The notes beneath the pieces are model-generated. The model searched no databases and was not told where the DNA came from. It worked only from the letters and a program-made list of their open reading frames with translations. From Nannochloropsis salina CCMP1776 (Eukaryota > Sar > Eustigmatophyceae > Eustigmatales > Monodopsidaceae), in NCBI GenBank assembly GCA_004565275.1, contig SDOX01000008.1:527327-591326 (forward strand): DNA of 64,000 bases, in the 5' to 3' direction. The position numbers were made by a program, and so were the translations under genes. Positions 22,239 through 32,468 of the stretch are shown here, one piece after another; position 1 is the first letter of the stretch; every line of letters begins with the position of its first letter.

Positions 22239-25200
22239 ATGTCTGAAGAAGATCATAGCCCTTCGTACGTCGTGCGGCGACGTCCGCGCCCGCCTCAGCA
22301 TCCTCCTCCTCCGTCGGGTGCTCCACCCCTTCATTCGGCTGCCTACCGCGCCAGCCGCAGAGGCCTTACGGAAGCGAAAATCGCAACAAAGCAAAGCAGA
22401 AAAGATGCAAAGGTTGCCACGCCACCATTAACTGCCGTTTCAGGGGCAGGGTACGGAAGACAGGTGGGCCCATTAATCGCAAGCACTGGTGATCACAAGT
22501 GTGAGCCTGACCAGCCTGCGTTTCCAAGTGTGCATCGCACGTTTCTTTCAGACCCTGCCGTTCAAAGCACCGGTACCAGCAAGCCCTCTACTGCCTCGCT
22601 TGTCCCCACGCAAGACGACAGCCCGGAAGCCGTGGCCAGGTGCTTGGAAACTCAGGTTCACGCGTTGCTTGAGGCTTCAGCGTTCGCATCCCGCTCTGGG
22701 CAACTGGGGCTGGCCTTGAACAAAGCAAAAGAAGCGCAAAAGAAGGAGCGGGCACTAACCCGCGCTCGAGAATCTAGCAACTTAGTTGACGCCATGAATG
22801 GAGAGCTCACATACGCCGTAGCATTGCACCTGGGCAGCATGTACGAAGCCACTGGCATGGAGGACGAGGCCCTCCACGTGTATCGAGGTCTCTTGGAGCA
22901 GCGGGCTCTGCTGCCGCCCGTCGCTGGGTGGGCTCGCTTGAACATTGGAAACGTGTACTACCGGAAAGGACGCTACGCCGATGCCATCAAAATGTACCGC
23001 ATGACGTTGGATCAGATTCCCAGTACGAGCCATAAGGCCATGCGCCTGAAGGTGTATCGCAACATCGGGTACGCCTTCGTGCGGCTTCAAGAATGGCAGG
23101 AAGCGGTGCAGGCCTTGGAAATCATCGTACTGAATCCCATCATGCATTTGAACGGGGAAAGAGCTGGCACGGTGGGCGAAGGTGGGATGGGGGGCGCCTT
23201 GGTGGGCAGTCAGGGCGGCGGAGAGGGCCCAGGAGGGAACAAGGCGGGCCTGTCAAGGAGCCGAGCGGACCCAACCATCGTCCTGCCTTCCTCGGCCGCT
23301 TTCTCTACCTCCCTTCTCGGCTCCCCGCGAACGGTGGTGTTCGGTGACTATTTCCGGACGGCATACTTGCTCTTGATGTGCTACCTGGTCCTGGGGGAGG
23401 TGGTGAAAATGAAGCGGGCATTCGCCAAGATGGTCTCCACGCTGCCCACGCCCTTAGAAGAGGACGAAGACATCGAGGAGGAAGCTGCGACGGAAAAAGA
23501 GGGAGGGGCCAGGCAGGTCTGGGGGGCGGGCGGTGGGGTAGAGAGGGATGACGAGATGGAGCTATGGGAGGCTGCAGCGGGGGGGCGGAGGGCGCGAAAA
23601 CGAGAAGCGGAGAACACAGCACGGGATGTAGAAGAGCAAGTGAAGCCCGATTTTTTGCGCGAAGAAATGCAGCGACGACGGCAGGAGGGAGTTCGGTACG
23701 TGGTGTCTGCAGGGAAGCTTCTTGCACCCGTGGTGGAGGCGACAGGAGGTCGCGACGGGTATCAGTGGGTGGTGGAGGCCTTGAAGCGGGGGAACCACGG
23801 CGAGGTGGCCTGCTTAATGGAGCTTGAGCGCGCGTCGGCCTGTGTCCGTGAGAAGCGCTTCGACTCTGCCGTGGAGATCCTGCGGTCGTTCGAGAGGAAA
23901 GAGCTCCCGGTCAAGGCGTGGGCCGCGAGCAGTTTGTCTTTCGTTTATTTCTTGGAGGGGGAATTGGAGAAGGCGGAGGAGCTGGCCAATCTAGCTGTGG
24001 AACACAACAGGTAAGTGTGGAGAAGAGGGACTAATCATGCGCATGCCCAAGGTTTCCGACCCTCTCCGGGCTGTTGCTAGGCTCGACCTAGGCCGGACTC
24101 TGCCTAACCAGCTTTCCTCCCTTTCTTTCCCCTCTTCGCCTCTTCCCCTGGCCAATCTGCACCCGCGTTCTCGTTCTCTCTACTCGCTTAGCTACAACGC
24201 CAGCGCCCTTGTAAATAAGGCGAACTGCGTTTTCCAGCGGGGAGACGTGGGCGCCGCCAAAGACCTGTATTTGGAGGCCTTAGGCGTGGAGGCGGGATGC
24301 CTCGAGGGTGAGTCGAGGGGGGAGTGTTTCACGTCCAAGACTCTTTGTCTCGTGGCACGGGGGATTGTGCTTTAAGTGTGTGTGCTTGGTTTGATGGACA
24401 ATGAAGAGGCCGCAGAGGCCGCTAGAAGGGGTTCCATCCGACCCCCCTGCCTCCGTCTCCTTGCATGCTCACCCGCTATGCTTCATTTCTTCCCGCCCTC
24501 GCCCCTCCCCTAGCCCTTTTCAACTTGGGCGTCGCCAATCTTCGGCTCGGGCGTCTCAGTGACGCGCAAGACGCCTACGAGAAGCTTCACACGCTCACCC
24601 CTCATTGCCCCGAGGTCCTCTACCAGCTCGGTCATATCGCCGAGGGCCAAGGACAAACGTCGGAGGCGATTCGCTGGTTCCAAGTCTTGCTCGCGGAGTT
24701 GAGGGCGCGGGGCAAGGGAATGGGGAAAGAGAAGATGTTGTACCAGGGAGATGGAAGGGGGGGGTCGAATAGAGGCGTGGAGGAGGGGGGAGGGACGTCG
24801 TCTTCGTCGCTGGGGTCGTCCTCCGGGTCCTCTTTCTCCTCACCCTCGACGCCAGGAACGGGCAGCCACACCCTGATGGGAGGGGACCTTCCTCCCAGCA
24901 CCATCGACGCGGTCAGCGGCGGGGTGGCAGCTGTGGACGACGAAGTCCTGGCACGGCTTGGTCGACTCTACGACGCGGAGGGGGCAGAGGCGCAGGCCTT
25001 GCATCATTTCCAGGAGAGCGACCGCGTGAATCCTTTCAATCTGGAGGTCATTTCCTGGCTGGGCCTTTGGTTCGCCCGGCAGGAGCAGGTGTGTGCGATG
25101 GAGGGGGGAAGGGAGAGGACAATAGGGCAGGAGCAGGTGTGTGCGATGGAGGGGGGAAGGGAGAGGACAATAGGGCAGGAGCAGGTGTGTGCGATGGAGG

Positions 25201-25833
25201 GGGGGGAGGGAGAGGACAATAGGACAGAGCGGTGGCGCCAGCATGCTGCCGGGGATGGCGAAGGGCTCACGGCAAGCGAGTCGGCAGGAGGGGCGGTGTG
25301 TGCGAAGCCTAGGACAAGGGTACCTGGCTCGAGGAAGCGATGTGGAATGCGCGTTGTTCCCCCTCCCTCTCTAGGGCTCATTTCTGTCCCCCTTTCTTCC
25401 GCCACAGTACACGACTGCCCTCGTCTACTTCCATCGAGCCGCGGCGGTCCAACCGGACTCTTCCCGCTGGCCTCTCATGCAGGCCAGCTGCCATCGCCGC
25501 CTCGGAGATTTCTTGCAAGCCCTGAAGGTCTACGAACGTGTGCATGCGGCGCACCCGGAGGACACAGACTGCTTGAAAGCCCTCGTCCCCTTGTGTCGGG
25601 ACCTCGGACGGCCGTGGGAAGGCTACCAGCAGCGGTTGCTTAGACTGCAGGAAGCTGGGCGGAGTGAGGGGAAAGCGTCCTGGGGAGAGGGGGCAAGGGG
25701 TATGGGGGAAAGGGCAACGGGAGAGAGAGGAGAGCTGTGGGGCTTGGGTCGGGACGGGCGAGGGTGGGTGTCGAAAGGGAAGAAGAAAGGCGCGGAGGCC
25801 ATTGACGTGGACGTGAGCAAGCTCTTAATCTGA
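22239..25833 (+). CDS. IFT88: Intraflagellar transport protein IFT88 (TPR protein, four exons)
   Basis: Reconstructed exons are 22239-24010, 24192-24307, 24514-25088 and 25408-25833, giving 962 aa. Joins read EHNS|YNASALVNKAN, AGCLE|ALFNLGV and ARQEQ|YTTALVYF, with donors gtaagt, gtgagt and gtgtgt. The TPR series matches IFT88 element by element: LNIGNVYYRKGRYADAIKMY, MTLDQIP, the MKRAF segment, KLLAPVVEATGGRDGYQWVV, RFDSAVEILRSFERKE, LSFVYFLEGELEKAEELANL, VLARLGRLYDAEGAEAQALH and MQASCHRRLGDFLQALKVYE. IFT88 is a core IFT-B subunit needed to build cilia and flagella. Insertions rich in Gly/Glu (~residues 310-350 and 400-470; also exon 3) are specific to this protein. Intron 3 begins inside a 48-bp tandem repeat that copies its donor. 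Confidence 0.93.
25081..25232. repeat. 48-bp tandem repeat (about three copies) at the IFT88 intron 3 donor
   Basis: The unit starts aggagcaggtgtgtgcgatg and recurs at 25081, 25129 and 25177; the third copy is degenerate toward its end. Each copy contains the splice-donor context gagcag|gtgtgt. The period is 16 codons and keeps the frame open. Confidence 0.85.
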
Positions 25834-26103
25834 CGCGGGAGAAAGGATGGCGTGCAATTTTGTGGGATGTGGACAGAATAAGTGGGAGGGCGCACACATG
25901 CAGGATCGAAAAAAAAAACAAGGTGCCTGAGACTTCCGTGAATTCAATTACTTGGCATGAATTATGCAACGATAACAAAAAGGCTGCGTCATAGCTTGTG
26001 ATATGACCTGAAGCTGTCCCCCGGATTTGCTCAGCCAGAGACCAGAGGACGTGATTGAATAACCATGACTGGCTCATGTCGAGCATGGGGCGATTCAAGT
26101 AGT

Positions 26104-27066
26104 CTAACACACAGACATGGTTGCTGGCATCCCCGACGCAAGTGGAGGAAATGCGGCTTTCTCTGCTTTCGACGGCGGCTCGGACGGCAGCACCCTGTCT
26201 CCGGTTTGTTCAACGATCCACGGGTGCTGCGAAATTTCTACCAGGGACATTCGAACGCGGGGATCTTTCTTTAACAAGCGGGATATGAGATCTTGCGCTC
26301 CCTCAGATACCCAGGAGGGAAAGTGCAAGTCAACCCGAGCAATACGCCGATAGGTCGCCGAATGCCCTTCAGCCTCGAAGGGTGGGTGGCCTACCAAAAA
26401 CTCGTATAGCAAAACTCCGAGGCTCCATACATCGACCATGGCATCGTGTGCGCGGCCTTCGATCATCTCTGGAGGCAAGTAGTCCAGCGTACCGCACAAG
26501 GTATTCCGTTTCGAGGAGGGGGCATGTACCGACCACCCGAAATCCGCGATTTTCAGCTCCCCTCTGTGGCCTACCAGCAAGTTCTCTGGCTTGATATCAC
26601 GATGGATAACGTGTTTGGTGTGACAAAAAGCGAGAGCTTTGGACAACTCCAGCAGGTATCGGGCGGACAGGCGCTCGGAGAATTTGCCTTTTGAGGTCAA
26701 TTGCTTGTACAGCTCCCCTCGCGGGGCATATTCTAAAATCAAATATATTCGGCGTTCGTCAAAGAAATAGCCAAACATTCGCAAAATATTCCGGTGCCTT
26801 AAATGTGTCTGGATCTCGATTTCGCGACGTAGTTGATGCTCTACCCCGCCTTTAAGAAGTTGAGATTTGCGTAATACCTTCAAGGCTACCACGTACTTAC
26901 TTCGCCGCTCTCGCGCCAAATAGACCATTCCAAACTTGCCCCGTCCAAGCGGACGCCCGATTTCGAAGTCCTGCAGACACCATCCACGTGCTGCTTCGTC
27001 TTGAAGGTGGGAATGGGGGAGGCACGATGGCATGGATGAAGTGGAAGTAGAGGAGACGGACTGCAT
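26104..27066 (-). CDS. Aurora-family Ser/Thr protein kinase
   Basis: Single exon, 320 aa, nearly all kinase domain (~residues 32-285). Visible elements are the Gly-loop [14 protein letters not shown], the ATP-binding Lys in [11 protein letters not shown], the catalytic loop [22 protein letters not shown], and the Aurora-type activation loop [19 protein letters not shown], in which the Thr after RN is the expected autophosphorylation and TPX2/INCENP-responsive site. N- and C-terminal extensions are short, as in single-Aurora protists. The enzyme drives mitotic spindle and chromosome-passenger functions and, in flagellates, can promote flagellar disassembly. It converges with IFT88 (270 bp apart). 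No D-box was identified with confidence. Confidence 0.93.
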   Translation of the reverse strand: MQSVSSTSTSSMPSCLPHSHLQDEAARGWCLQDFEIGRPLGRGKFGMVYLARERRSKYVVALKVLRKSQLLKGGVEHQLRREIEIQTHLRHRNILRMFGYFFDERRIYLILEYAPRGELYKQLTSKGKFSERLSARYLLELSKALAFCHTKHVIHRDIKPENLLVGHRGELKIADFGWSVHAPSSKRNTLCGTLDYLPPEMIEGRAHDAMVDVWSLGVLLYEFLVGHPPFEAEGHSATYRRIARVDLHFPSWVSEGAQDLISRLLKKDPRVRMSLVEISQHPWIVEQTGDRVLPSEPPSKAEKAAFPPLASGMPATMSVC

Positions 27067-27530
27067 GATGGGCTACGGTTTGGAGACGAAACTGCCAAGT
27101 GGCAGAGGGGCTGTTTCTGTGCATGCATGCCGACCAGTATAAGACACGAATAGTCATATTCCATGCATACGCATGCCACACGACGCTCAGACGGGCAGGA
27201 GAGGCTGAGGCACGGAGGCCCTAGGCCTGGCCACAGGAAAACGAAACCGCCGTGGGGCAAGCGTCGTGATCCACGGCAATCCAATCAACGGCTGAGGGCG
27301 ATGACGTCATCCCCTTCTCATGGGAAAATGCCAAGAAAGCCCTGGACGGTGTGCAGGCCGACGCCTTGAGGAAGCATGAGGGATGTAGGTTTCGTGGTAG
27401 CAGTGACGAAGCACGACGTTTTTCATAGGCATAGAAGCTTGTCGAACCCCTTATTGAATAAGTCGCGCTTATTTGTGTTCTGTATCCTCACTCTTATCAT
27501 CACCGCTAGGTAAACTGTCAACACAGAGGC
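27067..27530. other. Intergenic region between divergent Aurora kinase and small membrane protein genes
   Basis: About 460 bp that must hold both promoters. No repeats or other genes were recognised. Confidence 0.4.
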
Positions 27531-27830
27531 ATGAAGCGTTACTGTTCAGCCTTTGTATTTGTGCCCTTTTTCCTCGTCGTCGCGTGTCTACTTTCCGTTG
27601 CCATGGCCAATGATGCTGGGGGGGGGCACAAAAAGCTTGGGGAGGGCTTCACGGATTTCACAGTGCCGAGGAGACCAGCAGCCACGGTGGGAGAAAGCTT
27701 GGGTTTCGTGGCCTTGGTTGTGGGCGTCCTCGCTCTGGCGGGAATAACCACTCATTTCAAGCTAAAAAGCAGTCCGAATGGCTTGCCAGGATACTCACAG
27801 GCTGTTTACATGCGCGAGCAACAACAATGA
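27531..27830 (+). CDS. Small secretory-pathway membrane protein, unknown function
   Basis: 99 aa. An N-terminal signal peptide is clear (FVPFFLVVACLLSVAMA, cleavage expected after AMA at ~residue 26). A Gly/His/Lys-rich lumenal segment and FTDFTVPRRPAATVGE follow, then one membrane span (LGFVALVVGVLALAGITTHF, ~residues 58-77) and a short cytosolic tail ending GYSQAVYMREQQQ. The layout predicts a type I single-pass protein. The Tyr in the tail (GYSQAVY) could be a sorting signal, which is inference. I do not recognise the family. Coding status is supported by the signal-peptide/membrane-span layout, but no homology is claimed. Confidence 0.6.
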   Translation: MKRYCSAFVFVPFFLVVACLLSVAMANDAGGGHKKLGEGFTDFTVPRRPAATVGESLGFVALVVGVLALAGITTHFKLKSSPNGLPGYSQAVYMREQQQ

Positions 27831-28124
27831 AAGGCAGACTGTGTAATTAGAAGAGAAGACGCGTCGGGTGCGGGCTGTGTACAACGAGGTGAAGATTTCT
27901 AGGAGTCAAAAGTCACGGGCCGACTCTCTTATCGATGAGTGATGTACAAACTGAGTGTCAAACTTATCGGTGCAACTCTGTCGGGCAATAGCAGTCGAAT
28001 AATTTCAGCCCTGAATTAGTATCGCAAAATGTCATGCGCAAACTTTTTCTTTATTTTTCATTTCCACTTTACTACTGCTACCAACCCATCACATCTCTCT
28101 TTGACCACTTCCCTACAACTTGAT

Positions 28125-29314
28125 CTATATGGTCAGACTTGGTGTCTGCTTCAAGAGCTCTTCCCTCTTCTTTTCCCTCTCCTCTACCGCGTCCCCCTTC
28201 CTCCACAAAAAGGGTTTCTTCCCGTCGGACCCCACCCCCTCTCCCTTCATCTTAAGCCGTTGATACAAATCCACGCCGTATGTGTGAGGCAACACCCCCA
28301 GATGCCGGGCCTGCTTTATCGTGCGCGCCACCTTTCGTTGGCATTTCGCACACAATCCTGACATGCGCCGCGGCTTGATCATCCCCAGGGGCGAAACGAA
28401 CTGGGCGAGCACGGCCACGTTGCTAAACTCCAGCTCTCCCAGGTCGATTTTCTTGCATAGCAATGGCTGGTTTCCCCGCCGTTGCAGCTTCCCACGACAA
28501 ACACCCCCGATCTCTGCCTCGTTCATAGCCCTCACTTCCTCCGGGGAAAAGACGCGTTCTCCGCCGGCAGGATACAGGCGATCGCTCTCGTCTGGGAGCG
28601 CCGTCTCCAGATTGCTTGGCCAGTAGAAGTCTGGAGGACCCTCTCTGTGGTTGGAGGGAATAAAGCGAGGAGGAGCCAGGACAGTGAGTGGACCGAGAGC
28701 GGGACCAGCAGCAATGCAGAAAGAGAGCCAGGGTTGCGCCCACGGGTTATGATGCCAGAAACATGCTGTTTGGATGTAACAATATTTAAAAGTCCACGTC
28801 ACTTCAGTAGGAGCCTTTAAGGCGAGAAGGGCGGGACACATGATGGTTCTGGTTTAAAGGATCATACTTACAACCCAGCGGCACGCGGATAGAGTTGTGG
28901 GGGCAGGAGGCCCTCTTCCCATGCCTCCGTCATTTCTTTGCTAATATGCTTGATTCCGAAGATGTTTATTGGCACTGTGACGCGACCAGTCTTCTCCATC
29001 TCCGTCTCGATGGCCTCCGCATTCTCCTCGCGCATATCAGGGGACCCATGTCCGCCGATTTCCGAATTCTTCCACTTGGCTTTCAGTTCCCTAAAACCGA
29101 AAGGATCTTTCTCTTTGATAGCTGCTGCGGCAGCATCTGATGTTGCCGTGGCGTCGCTGTCTCCGCCATATTCCCCGTCTCTACCAGAACCACCTTTGCC
29201 AGCACCCCGCCCTGCAGCTGCGAGGTTCCGGGCCTGACAAATTACGGCTCGGGACGAAATCGTGCCGGCCCTAGAACTTAATAGCGCAAAATTTCGGAGC
29301 AGCATAACAGGCAC
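28125..29314 (-). CDS. MRPS18: Mitochondrial small-subunit ribosomal protein bS18m (two exons)
   Basis: Exon 1 is 29314-28872 and exon 2 is 28644-28125, giving 320 aa. The exon 1 frame would stop within the donor itself (gggtt|gtaagtatg); using that donor with acceptor ccaaccacag restores phase: PRAAG|LEGPPDFYWP. The N-terminus, MPVMLLRNFALLSSRAGTIS, is Arg/Ser-rich without acids, a typical mitochondrial presequence. The S18 domain lies near residues 220-290: NVAVLAQFVSPLGMIKPRRM followed by GLCAKCQRKVARTIKQARHL, which corresponds to the bacterial ITG-x-CAKHQR...IKRARH core. The ~200-residue extension between presequence and S18 core is long for the family. A Glu/Lys-rich C-terminal tail follows. 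Splicing into one gene is my reconstruction. Confidence 0.8.
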
Positions 29315-29705
29315 GACCTGTTCTGAGAAATATGCGAATGCGATGGTGTGATGAAAGGCGAATGGCTATATCCTCAAACCAGGGCGAGTACCGGTTAAAT
29401 GGCGTCCTTCCGTACCACTACCGCATTGCAAGCGCAAGTACATGAAATACTGCTGCCAACAAAGCGCTCAAAACAAGATTATGAGGACGAAGGACTTCGA
29501 ACTTTCTCCCGGACGGTGCGCCCTACGGCCTCCCAGCACACCTTCTCCCTCCGTCCCATGGCCAAGCCCCTTCCTGTGCTCGCCGAGGCGCTTAACCTCC
29601 TCCCTCCCCCTCCCTCCCGTCCCATCCCATCCGCTTCATGCTCGATTTGGATGCATCACTCACGCATGTTTTCCCTGATTAACACTCTTAAGCAATTAAA
29701 TTAAG
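29315..29705. other. Intergenic region between divergent bS18m and homeodomain-like genes
   Basis: Carries a 101-codon frame (29399-29704) ending just before the next ATG. It has no family resemblance and may be an upstream ORF or chance. Confidence 0.35.
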
Positions 29706-31526
29706 ATGGTGCCCATGATGTCAACAGCGCCTGGTTGGATGCCGTTATCTGGCGATGAAGGTGCTTGTACATCCCAAAATGATCCTACACTCCATGGGGA
29801 CGTACAAGACGAGCGCTACCTTATCAACCCCGATAATGACGACGGCGCCCCCACCGAAATGTTTGGTCCTTTAAACTTTTGGTTGACATCGCTTCCGCCT
29901 CCATCGACGCCTAATGCCCTGACGCCACCACGCAACCTTCCAGCCATCAAGCCATCGCCTTGCTTATCCCCAATTGGTTCGACCGATGCTCCCATGCTGC
30001 TTCCCCTTTTTTTCGAGTCCCCGCCGAGCAAAGATACACCCCTTTCACCGTTTCCACTCATATCGCCAACCATGACTCCTTTGAAAACCGCATTCGTTCC
30101 TGAGACTGTTATTGGGAGCGGCAGCGGCAGCATGATTACTCTCGATGGACCATACATCGTCCAAGGCCCGAACAAGAATGATGATAATCTTTTCAAGAGG
30201 AAGAGCAAGACGTTTCATGGTCCTACATCTCCTCTGTCTGCAAATCTCCTGAAAGCACGACTAGAGCCACCACCAACGCAAAGGAAAAAAAGTGGTCTGA
30301 TAAAGCAGCAAGGTGCAGGAAGCGAGGCGTGGGAGGCTGCACCTATGCTTGTGGAGATGAAAGGCGTTTGGACGAACAATCTATCCATATTATCACCTTC
30401 GGCTTATAAAGCCCCACTGGTCACACGATTATTCACGGATGATTATTGTGATGATGAGCCGGATGATGGAGTGGATATGGCGGAAGAGGGAAACGTGGAA
30501 ACGGAACATCACCACATGGACTGGCAGCAGGCGCCATCCGACGAGACGACCACTCGCGCTAAGCGTCATAACCAGGAAACTTTCGACTCCAATGTTCGAA
30601 TCACGCCAGCCCCAGCGACGAAGGTGCTCTGCTTCGGCTCTGCCTCCCTTCCTGCGGGGAAAAGCGTGCTTTTGGACAAGGTCCTCCGAGGTTGCGTGGC
30701 CAACTTTCTGGGGCCACGCCCCCCTCGTGAATGGATGAATCGGGTCGCTAGCCTCGTAGGCGTTACGAACAAGCAAGTTGAATCCAAATGGTCGAATATT
30801 CGTCAGCGGAACATCGATAAGGACGGCCGCCCTAAGCCCATGCCAAGGGACACGTCTTCTCTGATAGACGAAGCCAGCGCCGCCGCCGTCGTGGCACGTT
30901 TAAAGACCGAACTCAAAGTCTTTACGGAACAGCTTGCATGCGGCAAAAAGCCATGCCTTGATGAAACTGTCCTCGAGGCGGCTGCGACTGCCGCAACTGC
31001 TGCCTATGCCGCTGTTTCCGATGCTGCTGCCGGTGCCGACCCTCCCGTCTCTCCAGGCTTCTCTGCTGCCTTTTCGATGAGCATGTATGATCGCGCGCCA
31101 TTTTTGAGAGACGGAGGGAACAGTGCTATGACCACGGTGGCGGCTTCTTCTACTGCGCGACAATCGCAGGGTGGACGAGAGCGAACGCTTTTGACACCAG
31201 TCACTTCCATAGCTCACGATTTGATGACAAGCGATACAAAAGGAACGAAAATCCTCCTATCATCGACAAAAAATAATGCGGATTCTGACAGCATGCACCG
31301 CAGCAATATACGCAACGGCAAGACGAAGGTGACAAAAAAAGGGAAATCAGGCAAGCCTGCCACAGCGGCCGCGACCGACTTGAGGACAAGCCGAATGCCC
31401 ATGCCGACGCCCGCACAGCTTCGACAAGTCGCGGAGGAAACAGGACTGGGACTGCAGGAAGTTTTGAATGTCTTGAGGAAAGTCCGAGCCGTAGGTGGCG
31501 AGACCCATGTTGGAGCGAGAGCCTGA
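29706..31526 (+). CDS. Homeodomain-like putative transcription factor
   Basis: Single exon, 606 aa; two Met codons near the start (29706, 29715). Most of the protein is Pro/Ser/Thr-rich and disordered, with an acidic stretch near residues 245-260 (DDYCDDEPDDGVDMAEEG). Residues ~318-375 can form three helices: KSVLLDKVLRGCVANFLG, REWMNRVASLVGV, and NKQVESKWSNIRQRN. The last resembles a homeodomain recognition helix, with W-S-N-x-R-Q-R standing where W-F-x-N-R-R is usual. An Ala-rich segment (~residues 420-445) and a basic stretch (TKVTKKGKSGK) follow. A DNA-binding regulator is a reasonable guess. The motif match is partial and no other domain is recognised. Confidence 0.5.
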   Translation: MVPMMSTAPGWMPLSGDEGACTSQNDPTLHGDVQDERYLINPDNDDGAPTEMFGPLNFWLTSLPPPSTPNALTPPRNLPAIKPSPCLSPIGSTDAPMLLPLFFESPPSKDTPLSPFPLISPTMTPLKTAFVPETVIGSGSGSMITLDGPYIVQGPNKNDDNLFKRKSKTFHGPTSPLSANLLKARLEPPPTQRKKSGLIKQQGAGSEAWEAAPMLVEMKGVWTNNLSILSPSAYKAPLVTRLFTDDYCDDEPDDGVDMAEEGNVETEHHHMDWQQAPSDETTTRAKRHNQETFDSNVRITPAPATKVLCFGSASLPAGKSVLLDKVLRGCVANFLGPRPPREWMNRVASLVGVTNKQVESKWSNIRQRNIDKDGRPKPMPRDTSSLIDEASAAAVVARLKTELKVFTEQLACGKKPCLDETVLEAAATAATAAYAAVSDAAAGADPPVSPGFSAAFSMSMYDRAPFLRDGGNSAMTTVAASSTARQSQGGRERTLLTPVTSIAHDLMTSDTKGTKILLSSTKNNADSDSMHRSNIRNGKTKVTKKGKSGKPATAAATDLRTSRMPMPTPAQLRQVAEETGLGLQEVLNVLRKVRAVGGETHVGARA

Positions 31527-31860
31527 AGGGCGAGAAGAATTTGTTTACCGAAATCATGGCAACAATCGGTATAGTTTCTGATAGCTAAAACCATAATGCG
31601 CCTCTGGAGGTACCCGCGGCGACAAAACAGCTATGACAAAAGCAGATAAGAGGTTGAAAAGGGAGGTCGCTTCGACCCAACGAGTGCAAACGTATCGACA
31701 CCTGAACAAGTCACGCGACAGCTAGCTTGAGGTGGATTTCTCAGTTGCAATGAAATTCCGACCATGACGTCATTTTGACCCTTCTTGGGTCTATTTTGTA
31801 AAGCCCTATCCCTTCATCTCACCACTCTGCCTCGCATCTTCTTCCCCCCTACACTTTCTT
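31527..31860. other. Intergenic region between convergent genes
   Basis: About 330 bp between the homeodomain-like and MIF genes, likely 3' UTRs. Nothing else was seen. Confidence 0.4.
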
Positions 31861-32376
31861 CTATCCAAACGTGTTTCCCTGCCATGCAAAGTTTGCAGCC
31901 GCTGCGTCAGAAAATTGAATGAAGACTCTATTGGCAGGAATGCCCATGTGTTTCTCCACCAAAGCGGTAAGCTCTTTAGCGGCTGGTTTATTGGTCTCTG
32001 GTCCAATATGCCCAATGCTGGCAAGGTAGAGAAATGCAGCGTTGCCAGGCTGACCGGCAAAAGACATCGAGCTTGGGCACACCGATACCATGACATAGCT
32101 CTCTGCTTTGCCCAGCGTTACACTTATGGTCTTCGAGGCCTCTGCCAAAAACGCCGCCTTTTCATCCGCGGGCAGCTCCCCCCCCGTGTGGTGGACGATC
32201 AAAGTTGGCTTGACCACGACGCTCGTGCGGGCGAAAGAACGAGCGTGCGGAGTGCTATCCACATGTGTAGTGAGAGAGATCGGACGATATGCCATGAACG
32301 CATTAACTTGGTGCATTTGCGCGATCAAGAAAGCTACGAGGGGGAACAGAAGCACCCTTTCTCCTCCGAAGCGCAT
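31861..32376 (-). CDS. MIF-family protein with organelle/secretory presequence
   Basis: Single exon, 171 aa. The C-terminal ~114 residues align along the whole macrophage migration inhibitory factor fold: KPTLIVHHTGG at the start, LGKAESYVMV where MIF has its active-site Lys, SIGHIG around the conserved Ile, and ANRVFIQFSDAAAANFAW near the end. The tautomerase Pro corresponds to Pro58, but as an internal residue it would need exact N-terminal processing to act as the catalytic base. Residues 1-26 form a signal peptide (LLFPLVAFLIAQMHQVNA) followed by FMAYRP. The VNA|F junction resembles the ASAFAP plastid motif, so plastid import after the ER is likely; secretion is the alternative. Plants and algae have MIF/MDL proteins, some organellar. 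Confidence 0.85.
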   Translation of the reverse strand: MRFGGERVLLFPLVAFLIAQMHQVNAFMAYRPISLTTHVDSTPHARSFARTSVVVKPTLIVHHTGGELPADEKAAFLAEASKTISVTLGKAESYVMVSVCPSSMSFAGQPGNAAFLYLASIGHIGPETNKPAAKELTALVEKHMGIPANRVFIQFSDAAAANFAWQGNTFG

Positions 32377-32468
32377 GGCTAGTAACCAAATGTGAAGCTG
32401 ACAATTTTGCCGCTGGAATCAAAATATGAACGAAAAAGAGAGTTAATAGACATGTTAGAAGATAGCTG

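Noticed and set aside
24770-24850. Ser/Gly-rich insertion in IFT88 exon 3 as a possible unspliced intron
   Set aside because: No plausible donor-acceptor pair; the frame stays open and TPR blocks continue on both sides.
29399-29704. 101-codon frame upstream of the homeodomain-like gene
   Set aside because: No family, no splice link and a stop just before the next ATG; at most an upstream ORF.
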